A stretch of DNA of 64,000 nucleotides from Palauibacter sp965207805 (GCA_965207805.1 OZ242312.1:3844001-3908000), one strand, 5' to 3'; positions 25,767 through 34,178 are shown, counted from the first letter of the stretch. Translations and numbers: made by a program. Notes: generated from the letters alone by a model not told the origin.

Positions 25767-26224
25767 GTGACGACTCCGACGGAGCGCAGGAGCTTCCGTC
25801 CGCGCGCGGAGATCGCGGCCGTGGTCCACGGAGGGTCCCACCCGGTCACGATCTCGACCTTCCGGACTCCGTCCAGCTCCAGCAGGCGCTGCCGCACGTC
25901 CCATTCGATGAAGTCCATGCAGGGGCAGGCCGTGGCGGTGAACGTGAGGTGAACGGTGACGGCCCCGGTCGCCTCGTCCCCCTCGATCCCGCGGACGAGT
26001 CCGAGGTCGACGATCGAAATCGGGAACTCGGGATCCGCGACTTCGTAGAGCGCCCGGCGCGCCCGTTCCGCGAGATCCGCGGCGGGTTCGGCGAACGCGG
26101 GAGGCGGTGGCAGTTCCCGTCCGCCGCGCGTTTCCCGGAGCACGGCGCCAAAGTCCATGCCCGCCTCGACCCGCGGCAGGTACCGCGGGAGCGCCACGCC
26201 GCGAGCCGGGCCGTCGGCGCTCAT
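25763..26224 (-). CDS. paaD: PaaD-like iron-sulfur assembly (DUF59/MIP18) protein, lacking the zinc ribbon
   Basis: 153 residues from the ATG at 26224 overlapping the paaA stop. The DUF59 core is clear: ALYEVADPEFPISIVDLGLVR, VTVHLTFTATACPCMDFI and VTGWDPPWTT; the CPC pair is where MIP18 proteins carry their metal-handling cysteine. The N-terminal 60 residues are an extension. The C-terminal four-cysteine ribbon normally fused to PaaD is missing and appears instead as a separate gene at 24484-24693. Role: maturation of the epoxidase di-iron centre, inferred from the family and the operon. Confidence 0.88.
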   Translation of the reverse strand: MSADGPARGVALPRYLPRVEAGMDFGAVLRETRGGRELPPPPAFAEPAADLAERARRALYEVADPEFPISIVDLGLVRGIEGDEATGAVTVHLTFTATACPCMDFIEWDVRQRLLELDGVRKVEIVTGWDPPWTTAAISARGRKLLRSVGVVT

Positions 26225-27159
26225 GCCGCGAGCAGGCGCTCGACCGCGAATCGGCTTCTCCGCAGCGAATCGACGTACTGCTCGTTCATCGGGCCGCGCG
26301 CCTTCCAGCGCTCGAACACCTGCTTCCAGGTGATCGTCTCGTTGAAGAGCCAGCGTCGCGCCCCGGGGTCGTACTGGCAGGGAAGCTCGTAGGTCAGCTC
26401 CACTTCATCCGTGTCGGGGTCGTACTGCGCCGGAAGGTCGTACCCCAGCTCCTCGCACAGCGGCACGACCGCCTTGAGCCATGTCCGCCGGAGCTGGTCG
26501 TTCGTCATCCCCTTGAGGCGGAAGTCGAGCTGCGCGTTGTGATGCTTCCGGTCGTCCGGCATGCCGAACCACTCCACCCCCATCGGGAACATCCAGTCGA
26601 GCGTCCGCTGCACCGCTTCCTTCGCGGCGCCCCCCGCCTCGGCGAAGCGGCGGATCCAGACCTCCCCGTGCCGCAGGTGGAAGTTCTCCTCCATGCTCAC
26701 CTTGACGAGGCCGCGCTTGAGCGGCCCGTAGCTCGTGTTGCGGTGCACGTCGCCCAGCAGCGTGATCCCGGCCCGGTCGTAGAGCGCGTTCGCCGAAACC
26801 AGCTCGGCCCAGTTCATCAGCGGCTGGTCGAAGCCGTAGGGGTGCTTGAAGTGGGCGGGTTCCCGCTCGTAGAGCAGCCAGTGGCGGTCGACGCCGAGAT
26901 CCTCGAGCAGGCGGTAGGCGATGTTCGCGTGCCCCAGTTCGTCCTGGATGATCGCCGTGGCCGAGACCATCGTGTTCGTGGACGGCGCGTCGCGGGCGGC
27001 CATGAAGTAGGCCGGCGCGCTGATCAGTTCCGTGTCGCCCTGGACGGTGAGCTGCGTGATCAGTGCCCGCTTGTAGGTCTCCGTCATGTCCTCTTCGGAC
27101 TCGACGATGAACCCTTCCTGCACCTTCCGCTGCAGTTCCTCGTCTGTGAAACGTCCCAT
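26221..27159 (-). CDS. paaA: Phenylacetyl-CoA 1,2-epoxidase catalytic subunit PaaA
   Basis: 312 residues. The start at 27159 (MGRFTDEELQRKV) has GAGAGG 9 bases upstream; the frame runs 13 codons further but without such a site. PaaA holds the di-iron centre that oxygenates phenylacetyl-CoA. The ligand helices are visible: ATAIIQDELGHANIAYRLLEDLG (E..H), VKVSMEENFHLRHGEVWIRRF (E..H) and the KRALITQLTVQGDTELISAPAYF segment. Length and sequence match the family closely. It heads the block paaA-paaD-paaB-paaC-zinc ribbon-methyltransferase and follows the META lipoprotein gene by 59 bases. Confidence 0.95.
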   Translation of the reverse strand: MGRFTDEELQRKVQEGFIVESEEDMTETYKRALITQLTVQGDTELISAPAYFMAARDAPSTNTMVSATAIIQDELGHANIAYRLLEDLGVDRHWLLYEREPAHFKHPYGFDQPLMNWAELVSANALYDRAGITLLGDVHRNTSYGPLKRGLVKVSMEENFHLRHGEVWIRRFAEAGGAAKEAVQRTLDWMFPMGVEWFGMPDDRKHHNAQLDFRLKGMTNDQLRRTWLKAVVPLCEELGYDLPAQYDPDTDEVELTYELPCQYDPGARRWLFNETITWKQVFERWKARGPMNEQYVDSLRRSRFAVERLLAA

Positions 27160-27218
27160 ACCGTGGCGCCTCTCCCGCCCGCACCGGGGGTCTTCCACCC
27201 CGGGGGCGAACCGTGAAT

Positions 27219-28178
27219 CTACATCATGCCGGGCGTGTGCGAGACCAACCGCCGTCCGGCACGGAAACGAATCGTGCCCCCTCTGAGCGCGAGCGTCATC
27301 CGGTCGCCCTCGACCTGGAACGCCCGCACGGAACGAAGCGCCTCGAGAAAGCGCTGCTCGAAGTCCGCCTGCCGGTCCCCGCAGAGCCTTCGCATGGCCG
27401 TGACGCCGTAGAATCGCAGGGCCTCCGCCTCGTGCGTCCGGAAGCTGCCGAAGATCCGATTGCAGCCCGCGAATCCCGTCAACTCCCCGGTGACCTCCGG
27501 GGCGCCGCGCGGCTCCGCCTGGAATCTGAGCGTCACGGGTTCACGCAGCGCGCGAAGGTTCGCGCTCCAGTCCCCGCTGTCGAACGACTCGAGCTCCCAC
27601 TCGTGCGTGTGCAGCGCGGGCGCTGCCGCCGGCATCCCGTTGCCGGCCTCGGCGCCGTCGGCCCGCGCGTCCTCGCCGTCGGCGACGTCGACGGGAGAGA
27701 CGGAGATCAGTCCCCGATTCGTGAGCGCGAAATACGGGGTCCGGTCGACCGATGGACGGACCGTGACCGGGTCGCCCGGCCTCCGCACCCGGACGTTCAC
27801 CCGGACCATGCCGTCGAGAATTTCGACCCGGTGGACTTCGATCCGATCTCCAATGAGGCGCGCGGACACGTCCCGTATCTCATCGCCGTCCCTCAGAACG
27901 GCATGCAGGGTCAGGAACCGTTCCCGCCCGCGATCCGCCGCGAGCACCGCGATGGCGTCGATGTCCGAATCGAAATCGAGATCGCCATCGGCCGTGAGGA
28001 GAAGCTCGTGTCGTGCGTTGTCCTGACCGATCGTCGCACCGGCCGTGAGCGTGATCTCGCCACCGTCCAGGGTGAGGAAGGTCGCGTTCTCCAACGCTTC
28101 CCGACTGATGGCTTCGGGCCCGTCGTCGCACCCGACGACCCCGAGCGCCGCTACGAGCAGCCAAACGCCCGTCTTCAC
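27219..28178 (-). CDS. META (HslJ-like) domain lipoprotein
   Basis: 319 residues from a GTG overlapping the pruA stop (GTGA). A lipoprotein signal ends in lipobox VVGC (Cys17). Residues 25-190 form a beta-rich domain I do not recognise (ATFLTLDGGEITLTAGATIG, ARLIGDRIEVHRVEILDG). The C-terminal third is a META/HslJ domain: WELESFDSGDW, GFAGCNRIFGSFR, MRRLCGDRQADFEQRFLEAL and QVEGDRMTLALRGG. META proteins are linked to stress tolerance and secretion in other bacteria. Its place between pruA and paaA may be accidental. Confidence 0.85.
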   Translation of the reverse strand: MKTGVWLLVAALGVVGCDDGPEAISREALENATFLTLDGGEITLTAGATIGQDNARHELLLTADGDLDFDSDIDAIAVLAADRGRERFLTLHAVLRDGDEIRDVSARLIGDRIEVHRVEILDGMVRVNVRVRRPGDPVTVRPSVDRTPYFALTNRGLISVSPVDVADGEDARADGAEAGNGMPAAAPALHTHEWELESFDSGDWSANLRALREPVTLRFQAEPRGAPEVTGELTGFAGCNRIFGSFRTHEAEALRFYGVTAMRRLCGDRQADFEQRFLEALRSVRAFQVEGDRMTLALRGGTIRFRAGRRLVSHTPGMM

Positions 28179-29830
28179 TCCGCCTCCATGAAGGGATACC
28201 GGTAGTCGGTGGGAGGATCGAAGGTCTCCTTGATCGTCCGGGGGGAGACCCAGCGCACGAGGTTCAACACGGATCCGGCCTTGTCGTTCGTGCCGCTCGC
28301 GCGGCCGCCGCCGAAGGGCTGCTGGCCGACCACAGCCCCGGACGGCTTGTCGTTGATGTAGTAGTTCCCCGCCGCATTCCGAAGCGCCGCGCCCGCGCTT
28401 CTGACGGCGTCCTCGTCGCGCGCGAACACCGCGCCCGTGAGGGCGTACGGCGATGTCCCGTCGACCAGGGCCAGCGTGGATTCCCAGTCCGACGCGCGGT
28501 ACGAGTGCAGGGTGACGACCGGCCCGAAGATCTCCTCGCACATCAGTTTGTGCCCGGGATCGTCCGCTTCGACCACGGTGGGTTCGATGAAGTAGCCACG
28601 GCTGTCATCGCAGCCGCCGCCGGCGAGGATGCGCGCGTCGCCGGATTCGCGGGCGTAGTCGATGTACGACTTGATGCGGTCGAACGCCGGCCGGTCGATC
28701 ACCGCGCCGAGGAAGTTCCGGAAGTCCGCGGGGTCGCCCATGCGAAGTTCCCCGGTCATCGCGACGACCCGGTCCCGCACGTCCTCCCACATGGTGTCGG
28801 GCACGTACACGCGGGATGTGGCCGAGCACTTCTGTCCCTGGTACTCGAACCCGCCCTGCACGATCGCGACCGCGAGCGCCTGCGGATCCGCGCTCTCGTG
28901 CGCGAGGATGAAGTCCTTCCCTCCCGTCTCGCCGACGAGCCTGGGATAGGCGCGGTAGTTCTCCACGTTCTGCGCGACGGACTTCCAGAGATGCTGGAAG
29001 GTGCCGGTCGAACCGGTGAAGTGGATGCCGCCGAGTTCCGGGCTCGACAGCAGGACATCGCTGATCTCCGACGCGACGCCCGGGATGAAGTTGATCACGC
29101 CCGGAGGAAGCCCCGCCGCTTCGAGGAGCTTCATCACGTAGTAGGACCCGAGCACGCCGGTGGTCGAAGGCTTCCACACCGCGACGTTCCCCATGAGCGC
29201 CGGGGACGTCGTCAGGTTGGCCCCGATGGCCGTGAAGTTGAACGGGCTGATGGCGTAGACGAACCCCTCTAGCGGACGGTGGTCCATGCGGTTCCGGACG
29301 CCGGGTCCGGAGATGGGCTGCTCCGCGTGTACGCGTCCCGCGAAGAAGGAGTTGAAGCGCCAGAAATCGACGATCTCGCACGCGGAGTCGATCTCGGCCT
29401 GGAGCGCCGTCTTGCTCTGCCCGAGCATGGTCGCCGCGTTGAGCTTCATCCTCCAGGGGCCGGCGAGCAGTTCGGCGGCGCGGAGGAGAATCGCGGCGCG
29501 GTCCTCCCAGGCCCGGCTCGACCACTCCGCCCAGGCCACGCGCGAGGCGTCGATGGCCGCCTGCGCCTCGGCGGCCCCGGCGATGTGGCAGCGCGCCAGC
29601 GTGTGGCCGTGGTCGTGCGGCATCGTCACGTCGAACGTCCGGGATGTCCGCACCTCGCGTCCGCCGATGATCAGCGGGATTTCGACGACCTCGCCGCGCT
29701 GCCGGAGCAACTCTTCCTTCAGGGCGGCTCGTTCGGGACTGCCCGGGGCATAGTCGTTGACAGGTTCGTTGACGGGAGTCGGAATCCCGGGATTGGCGCC
29801 CTGCTGAACCTCGTCGACAAGTGGTTTCAT
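28175..29830 (-). CDS. pruA: L-glutamate gamma-semialdehyde (1-pyrroline-5-carboxylate) dehydrogenase
   Basis: 551 residues. It oxidises glutamate semialdehyde to glutamate with NAD+, the second step of proline breakdown. The sequence resembles the eukaryotic ALDH4A1 type: NHGH-like MPHDHGHTLARC, MLGQSKTALQAEIDSA, ISPFNFTAIGANLTTSPALMGN, GETGGKDF (catalytic Glu), FEYQGQKCSATSR (catalytic Cys) and INDKPSGAVVGQQPFGGGRASGTNDKAG. The ATG at 29830 follows GGGGGAT; the open frame to 30442 is antisense of the OmpA gene. No proline dehydrogenase gene is adjacent. It starts the minus-strand block that continues into paa. Confidence 0.95.
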   Translation of the reverse strand: MKPLVDEVQQGANPGIPTPVNEPVNDYAPGSPERAALKEELLRQRGEVVEIPLIIGGREVRTSRTFDVTMPHDHGHTLARCHIAGAAEAQAAIDASRVAWAEWSSRAWEDRAAILLRAAELLAGPWRMKLNAATMLGQSKTALQAEIDSACEIVDFWRFNSFFAGRVHAEQPISGPGVRNRMDHRPLEGFVYAISPFNFTAIGANLTTSPALMGNVAVWKPSTTGVLGSYYVMKLLEAAGLPPGVINFIPGVASEISDVLLSSPELGGIHFTGSTGTFQHLWKSVAQNVENYRAYPRLVGETGGKDFILAHESADPQALAVAIVQGGFEYQGQKCSATSRVYVPDTMWEDVRDRVVAMTGELRMGDPADFRNFLGAVIDRPAFDRIKSYIDYARESGDARILAGGGCDDSRGYFIEPTVVEADDPGHKLMCEEIFGPVVTLHSYRASDWESTLALVDGTSPYALTGAVFARDEDAVRSAGAALRNAAGNYYINDKPSGAVVGQQPFGGGRASGTNDKAGSVLNLVRWVSPRTIKETFDPPTDYRYPFMEAE

Positions 29831-29895
29831 GAAGGGATCCCCCTGGTGAATATGTTTCGCGAAGGGAGGCGCAATCTGGTAGCCCGGGAGTGAGA

Positions 29896-29925
29896 TTGAA
29901 AGGTGCCGGGTGCGCTTCGTATCGT
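29896..29925 (+). promoter_or_regulatory. Candidate promoter of the OmpA-like gene
   Basis: TTGAAA (29896-29901), an 18-base spacer and TATCGT (29920-29925), about 55 bases before the chosen ATG, in the divergent gap with pruA. Confidence 0.4.
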
Positions 29926-29981
29926 GCAGTGGATTCACGCCGGATTCGTTTGGTCGCCGACGAGGAAAGAGCACGGAAAAA

Positions 29982-31436
29982 ATGGGCATGCGGAGGTTCG
30001 GAGGACTCGTCACCGTCGTACTGGTCGCGTCGTGCCTCCTGTGTCCCGGTTCGGCCGTCGCCCAGGAAGGCGCCGGCCTGCTGGAGGCCCTCGAAGCTCG
30101 CCTCGGCCAGGCCCGCGAGAACGCGATCCACCTCCTCGCGCCGTCTTCGTTCGAGGAGGCCGCGGACCGGTTGGAGGACGCGTCGCGTCGTCTGAGGGAC
30201 GGCCGACAGGACGCGCGGTTCGAGGAGTTGCTGGGCGAAGGCGGGCGCTGGCTCGAAACGGCCGAGGGGATCGCGGCCGCGGGCCGGCCGCACTTCCGGG
30301 AGGCGCTCGCCGCCCGGGACGAAGCCCGCGCCTCCGAAGCCGAGACGCGGGCGGCCGAAGGGTGGGCGAGAGCCGAGTCCGAACTCGAGACGGCCGGCCG
30401 CCGCCTGGAACGCGAGGATATGGAAGACGTCGCCGTGCGCACGGCCCGCGCGACCGTGCTCTACCGGCGGGCGACCCGGGCCGCGCGGCGCGACGAGTTT
30501 CTGGGAGCGGCGGTCCAGGCGCGCGCCGCCGCCATGAATGCGGGCGCGAGCGCGTTGGCCCCGAGCGCGTTCGAGGCGGGCGAGGCGCACCTGGCGCGCG
30601 CGGAAGCGGCGATCGAGATCCTCGCTCCGGTGGATGGGCCGGCGCGGTCCGGGGAAGCCGCGTTCGCCGCTTTCTCTCGCGCGCACCGCATTGCCGCCTT
30701 GTTCGACAGCGTCCGTCGGCGCCATGTGACGGTCGAACGGCTGGTCGACGAACATGAGGCGGACCTCGCACGCCTCGCGGAAGCCGCGGATGTGGAGCCG
30801 CTGCGGAGCGACGCCGGCGAAACGACCGCGCGCATCGCGGGGGCCATCTCCCGCCTCCGGGCGGACAACGAGCGGCTGGGCGCGGAGTTGGCGGACGAGC
30901 GCGCGCGGACGTCGGAACTCGGCGGCCGGCTGGCCTCGCTGGAGGACCGCCTGGCCGAGTTCGAACGGCGGTTCACGGGAGCCCGGGACGAGTTGCTCGC
31001 GGTCCGCGAGCGGGAGGCGCGGCTGCGCGAGGTCCAGGGCCTCTTCACTCCGTCGGAAGGAGAAGTCCTGCTCGTCGGAGACCGCCTCGTCCTCCGGCTG
31101 TTCGGCCTCACCTTCGAGCCCGCGCGGGCCGAGATCGACGAGGCGCTGTACCCGCTGCTCACGAAGGTTCAGCGCGTCATCACGACCTTTCCCGGGGCCA
31201 GCCTGCGAATCGAAGGGCACACCGACTCGCAGGGCGGGACGCGCGGGAACCAGGCGTTGAGTCAGCAGCGGGCCATTGCCGTGCGCGAGCATCTGCTCGC
31301 CCGGGTGCCCATTCCGTCTTCGCGGGTGGAGGCGACCGGCCTCGGCGAGGAACGCCCGATCGCGAGTAACGAGACGGAGGAAGGACGCGCGCGGAACCGC
31401 CGGATCGAGATCGTCCTCTCGCTGCCCGGGAACTGA
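29982..31436 (+). CDS. OmpA-family protein with long helical N-terminal region
   Basis: 484 residues. A signal peptide ends near AVAQ (about 27). A very Ala/Glu/Arg-rich helical region (about 30-365) contains coiled-coil stretches (RADNERLGAELADERARTSELGGRLASLEDRLAEFERR). The C-terminus (about 375-484) is an OmpA/MotB peptidoglycan-binding domain: FGLTFEPARAEIDEALYPLL, RIEGHTDSQGG, NQALSQQRAIAVREHLL and GLGEERPIASNETEEGRARNRRIEI. It probably bridges the outer envelope and peptidoglycan. There is no beta-barrel, so it is not a classical OmpA. ATG at 29982 or 29988 are both possible; neither has a strong Shine-Dalgarno. Confidence 0.88.
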   Translation: MGMRRFGGLVTVVLVASCLLCPGSAVAQEGAGLLEALEARLGQARENAIHLLAPSSFEEAADRLEDASRRLRDGRQDARFEELLGEGGRWLETAEGIAAAGRPHFREALAARDEARASEAETRAAEGWARAESELETAGRRLEREDMEDVAVRTARATVLYRRATRAARRDEFLGAAVQARAAAMNAGASALAPSAFEAGEAHLARAEAAIEILAPVDGPARSGEAAFAAFSRAHRIAALFDSVRRRHVTVERLVDEHEADLARLAEAADVEPLRSDAGETTARIAGAISRLRADNERLGAELADERARTSELGGRLASLEDRLAEFERRFTGARDELLAVREREARLREVQGLFTPSEGEVLLVGDRLVLRLFGLTFEPARAEIDEALYPLLTKVQRVITTFPGASLRIEGHTDSQGGTRGNQALSQQRAIAVREHLLARVPIPSSRVEATGLGEERPIASNETEEGRARNRRIEIVLSLPGN

Positions 31437-31496
31437 CGCGACCCTCGGCGCCGACGCGGGATTTCGCCGCCGGCCGCGGGGAGCCGGCATGGCGCC

Positions 31497-31715
31497 TCAG
31501 TCGCGGGAGCGTTCCGCCTGTACCGCGGCGATCACACCCCACACCGCCGCTCCCACCGCGAGGCCCGTCCCGATCCAGCGGCCGACCTCCGCCCAGCGTC
31601 CGGGCCGTCCCGTCCGCCAGGGCCGGGTGATCTCGCTCCGCCAGTACTCCACCTCGTCGGAGATCAGCTCCCGGGCCACCTCCGCCGCCGGGCCGGCCAG
31701 TCGTCTCGGGTCCAC
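31497..31715 (-). CDS. Small single-pass membrane protein, unknown
   Basis: 72 residues from a GTG 4 bases after the stop of the SDR gene, so probably cotranslated with it. A charged N-terminal helix (AAEVARELISDEVEYWRSEI) is followed by one membrane segment (WIGTGLAVGAAVWGVIAAV) and a charged end. No family recognised. Tight spacing and a plausible membrane topology are the evidence that it is real. Confidence 0.55.
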   Translation of the reverse strand: MDPRRLAGPAAEVARELISDEVEYWRSEITRPWRTGRPGRWAEVGRWIGTGLAVGAAVWGVIAAVQAERSRD

Positions 31716-31719
31716 GTCC

Positions 31720-32523
31720 TCAGTCCCCGGGCGGCTTTGAGCCGACGAAGTCCTCGCCTCCGTCCACGCGGATCGTGTTCCCCGTCATCCACTCCGTTTC
31801 CGGCCCGGCGAGCGCGACCATGCAGCGCGCCACGTCCTCCGGAGTTCCCAATCGCCCGTGCGGGTTCTGGGCCGCGGCTTCGGCGATCATGTGCTCCGCG
31901 CCGGGGATCTTGCGAAGCGCGGGCGTGTCCGTCACGCCGGCGCGGATCGAGTTGACGGTAATGCCCTTCCCGGCGAGTTCGAGCGCGAGTTGGCGGCAGT
32001 GCGATTCGAGCGCGGCCTTGGCCGCGGAGACGGCCCCGTAGGAAGGGATCACGCGGTCGCCGCCGGACGAGGTCATGGCGAAGATCCGGCCGCCTTCGCC
32101 CATCAGGTCGCGCTCGAGCAGCCCCTGGGTCCAGTAGACGAGCGTATGGGCCATGACGTCCAGCGTCATGTTCATCTGCTCCGGACTCATCCCGGGATCG
32201 TCGTCGGGCACGAAGGGGAGCAGCGTTCCGAAGGCCAGAGAGTGCATCAGCACGCGAACGGAACCCGGACCCGCGCTCTCCGCGATTTCGTCCAGGATCC
32301 TGTCGCGCTTCTTCGCGGACGCCGCGTTCGCGTTAAAGAACACGGCGCGCCGTCCGCGCGATTCGATCACGTCCCGAATCTCTGCGACATGGGCGAGCCC
32401 CGCTCGCCGGTCCAGGTGTACTCCGTAGATGTCGTAGCCGGCTTCGGCGAACGCCAGCGCGGCCGCTTCGCCAAAGCCGCTCGAGGCTCCGAGAATCAAC
32501 GCGCCAGGCGCGGAATCCGTCAC
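31720..32523 (-). CDS. Enoyl-ACP-reductase-like short-chain dehydrogenase (FabI/FabL type)
   Basis: 267 residues. The GTG at 32523 has a strong GGAGG seven bases upstream; a GTG at 32550 would add nine residues. The N-terminus has LILGASSGFGEAAALAFAEAG for the nucleotide. The active site reads SSGGDRVIPSYGAVSAAK, that is Tyr followed by Lys after six residues, the spacing of enoyl-ACP reductases rather than the YxxxK of ordinary SDRs. VNSIRAGVTDTPALRKIPG is FabL/FabI-like. It probably reduces enoyl-ACP (or a related enoyl thioester) in fatty-acid synthesis, fitting accA in the same window, but it could act in another pathway. Confidence 0.82.
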   Translation of the reverse strand: MTDSAPGALILGASSGFGEAAALAFAEAGYDIYGVHLDRRAGLAHVAEIRDVIESRGRRAVFFNANAASAKKRDRILDEIAESAGPGSVRVLMHSLAFGTLLPFVPDDDPGMSPEQMNMTLDVMAHTLVYWTQGLLERDLMGEGGRIFAMTSSGGDRVIPSYGAVSAAKAALESHCRQLALELAGKGITVNSIRAGVTDTPALRKIPGAEHMIAEAAAQNPHGRLGTPEDVARCMVALAGPETEWMTGNTIRVDGGEDFVGSKPPGD

Positions 32524-33089
32524 TCGCGTCCCTCCGTTTCCGTCCGTCACAAGGCCATCCCCGCGCCTCCGTTACCCTGCGGGAGTCGGTGCGCACAGCA
32601 TAGCCGTCCACCCCCCGGGTCGCACGGTCGACGACCCTCCGACGGCCCGTGGCGACGCCCAGCGGCGAAGCATCCGGCGAGCCGGCCGTGCAGCGGAGGC
32701 AATCCATATTTTTCTAAAAAAATCATGCGCGTGCCCGTTCTCCGGAAGCGCCGCCGCAGCCCGTTCATCGCCGCATATCACGGGCATGTACGCTGTTCGA
32801 GAGCGGCCTGGACGCGACGCCGATTAGCGGCACAATCCACACACGATATGAAGTTTTGGACGATCATTCAACAGTCACGTAACACACTACCACACAGCAT
32901 TTTACGATCTCATTACACAATCCCCCAATCCCGGGGGGGACGGGTCGTCTGCTTGCAGGAGCGGGAACGTCGATCCTATCCTCAAAGCGCGATGGGAAAT
33001 GCACGGCGCCCGATTGCAGCGGACCTCCGCGGTCCGTGCCGATACAGAGAGCGAAACCTTCGAATTTTTTTGCGAGTGTGTCCTTGACT
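32524..33089. other. 566-base region without a convincing gene
   Basis: The region between the SDR and a small RHH-like gene holds no supportable coding frame; candidates on both strands are short, arginine-rich and lack start signals. It includes AT-rich patches unlike the rest of the window: around 32707-32725 (a T-run facing an A-run) and about 32850-32925. The SDR promoter should lie at its left end. No RNA gene was recognised. Confidence 0.6.
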
Positions 33090-33272
33090 ATGATGGCATC
33101 ATCCGACTGTAGCCTCGTCAACGTCGTCGTGGATCTCCCCAAGGAGCTTGCTGCGGATGTGGAGGCCGTGCGGCAGCGGGATCCGGAGTTCCTCGAACGA
33201 GCCATACAGTACGTCCTGGCCCGCCGCGTCATCTTCGAAGAACTCAAGACCCACGCCTCGAGACCCCGCTGA
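33090..33272 (+). CDS. Small protein, possibly ribbon-helix-helix
   Basis: 60 residues from an ATG at 33090 (a second ATG follows immediately); the frame is open from 33036. The sequence LVNVVVDLPKELAADVEAVRQRDPEFLERAIQYVLARRVIFEELK has the strand-helix-helix pattern of RHH DNA-binding proteins or antitoxins: a short beta strand with alternating hydrophobics, then 'LPKELAADVEAV' and a second helix. No toxin gene follows; the next gene is an acidic unknown 157 bases on. No clear Shine-Dalgarno. Fold assignment is tentative. Confidence 0.5.
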   Translation: MMASSDCSLVNVVVDLPKELAADVEAVRQRDPEFLERAIQYVLARRVIFEELKTHASRPR

Positions 33273-33286
33273 GAAGGATTGCCGGT

Positions 33287-33375
33287 GCGCCCGCCCGGGC
33301 GCGGCTCCGGCCGCCAGGTGAGGTCCCCGCCGCAGTTCCGGCAGCCCGTGGCACGGGCTGTCAGGCGTTGACGCC
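33287..33375. repeat. Cluster of three hairpins after the small RHH-like gene
   Basis: Three inverted repeats in 90 bases: GCGCCC/GGGCGC (33287-33302), CAGCCCG/CGGGCTG (33342-33360) and GGCGT/ACGCC (33364-33375). None is followed by a T-run. They may be Rho-type or RNA-processing signals, or a piece of a dispersed palindromic repeat. Confidence 0.45.
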
Positions 33376-33429
33376 CGTCCCACCCGGGGCTAAATCGCGC
33401 AGGGAGTTGGTGAGTGGGGAGGTGAGGGG

Positions 33430-33843
33430 TTGGCCAGCGATTGCGAGCCGAGTATAGCCGTGTCCTCCGATACGGAGCGTCCAGCGCCGCGTCGGGATGC
33501 CGAGACGGGATCGGAGTCCGACGAAGGCGTCCTGCGGGCCAAATACGCCGACTACTGCTCGGCTCAACTCACCGAAGTATTCCTCTCCCTGTCTGAAGAG
33601 CGCATCTACGAGATCGTGGAAGAAGAAGCCCGGGCGCAGGCCTTCGGCCAGGAGCGCCTCGGGTTTCAGACGATGGTCCGACTCGCGACCAAGCGACTGC
33701 GTGAGAGCGTGCCGCTGCCCGATTTCGAGACGTGGCGCCGAGACTACGAAGCTGCCCCGGAAGAGTACGAGGAGTACCTGATGGGCCTGTGGCGGCAGCG
33801 TTCGGAGGAAGGTTCGGAGGAGGAGGCCCCGGAGACCGATTGA
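33430..33843 (+). CDS. Conserved-looking acidic protein, unknown
   Basis: 137 residues from a TTG with a strong upstream GGGAGGTGAG; a GTG at 33460 is an alternative. The N-terminal 35 residues are charged and disordered-looking. The rest is helical (YADYCSAQLTEVFLSLSEERIYEIVEEEARAQAFGQE, MVRLATKRLRESVPLPDFETWRRDYEA) and ends in a Glu-rich tail. No family recognised. It runs in the same direction as the next two genes, 23 bases upstream, so it is likely part of the same operon. Confidence 0.6.
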   Translation: MASDCEPSIAVSSDTERPAPRRDAETGSESDEGVLRAKYADYCSAQLTEVFLSLSEERIYEIVEEEARAQAFGQERLGFQTMVRLATKRLRESVPLPDFETWRRDYEAAPEEYEEYLMGLWRQRSEEGSEEEAPETD

Positions 33844-33866
33844 ATCGCGGTGGAATCGGAGGGGGG

Positions 33867-34178
33867 ATGTCTGGAGACCAGCACGACGCAGCCGACGGCG
33901 CCGAAGAAGGACGCCCCCAACTGCGGATGTGGGACGAAACGGGCCAGGAGACGGCGATCGGGAGCCTCGATGACGGGGAACGCCGGTGGAAGATCCTGGT
34001 CATCGCCGAACCGGTCGCCGACGACCTCGTGCGGGGCTGGCTCTCCTTTCGGCTCGACGACGAGAAGTACGACACGGCCCCGGTGATCATGGAAGAAACG
34101 GTGGCGCGCGTCGTCGAGCGGGCCGTCGAACTCCCCGAGCCCATGTTGCGACAGCTCTTCGATTCGGCTCGGCGGTGA
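33867..34178 (+). CDS. Small unknown protein upstream of a GT-C glycosyltransferase
   Basis: 103 residues from an ATG behind GGAGGGGGG. After an Asp/Gly-rich start it has a beta-rich segment (RRWKILVIAEPVADDLVRGWLSFRLDDEKYDT) and a helix-rich end (METVARVVERAVELPEPMLRQLF type). No family recognised. Its stop overlaps the GTG of the membrane glycosyltransferase (GTGA), so the two are translationally coupled. Confidence 0.6.
   Translation: MSGDQHDAADGAEEGRPQLRMWDETGQETAIGSLDDGERRWKILVIAEPVADDLVRGWLSFRLDDEKYDTAPVIMEETVARVVERAVELPEPMLRQLFDSARR

Noticed and set aside
28175..29830. Aldehyde dehydrogenase as PaaZ of the phenylacetate pathway
   Set aside because: The sequence is of the ALDH4/PruA type and lacks the hydratase domain of PaaZ, despite lying next to paa genes.
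32547..32768. 73-codon minus-strand frame upstream of the SDR
   Set aside because: Arg/Gly-rich, no ribosome site, and it would cover the expected SDR promoter.
33090..33272. RHH-like gene as half of a toxin-antitoxin pair
   Set aside because: No toxin-like gene (RelE, VapC, MazF or similar) lies beside it; the next frame is an acidic unknown protein 157 bases away.
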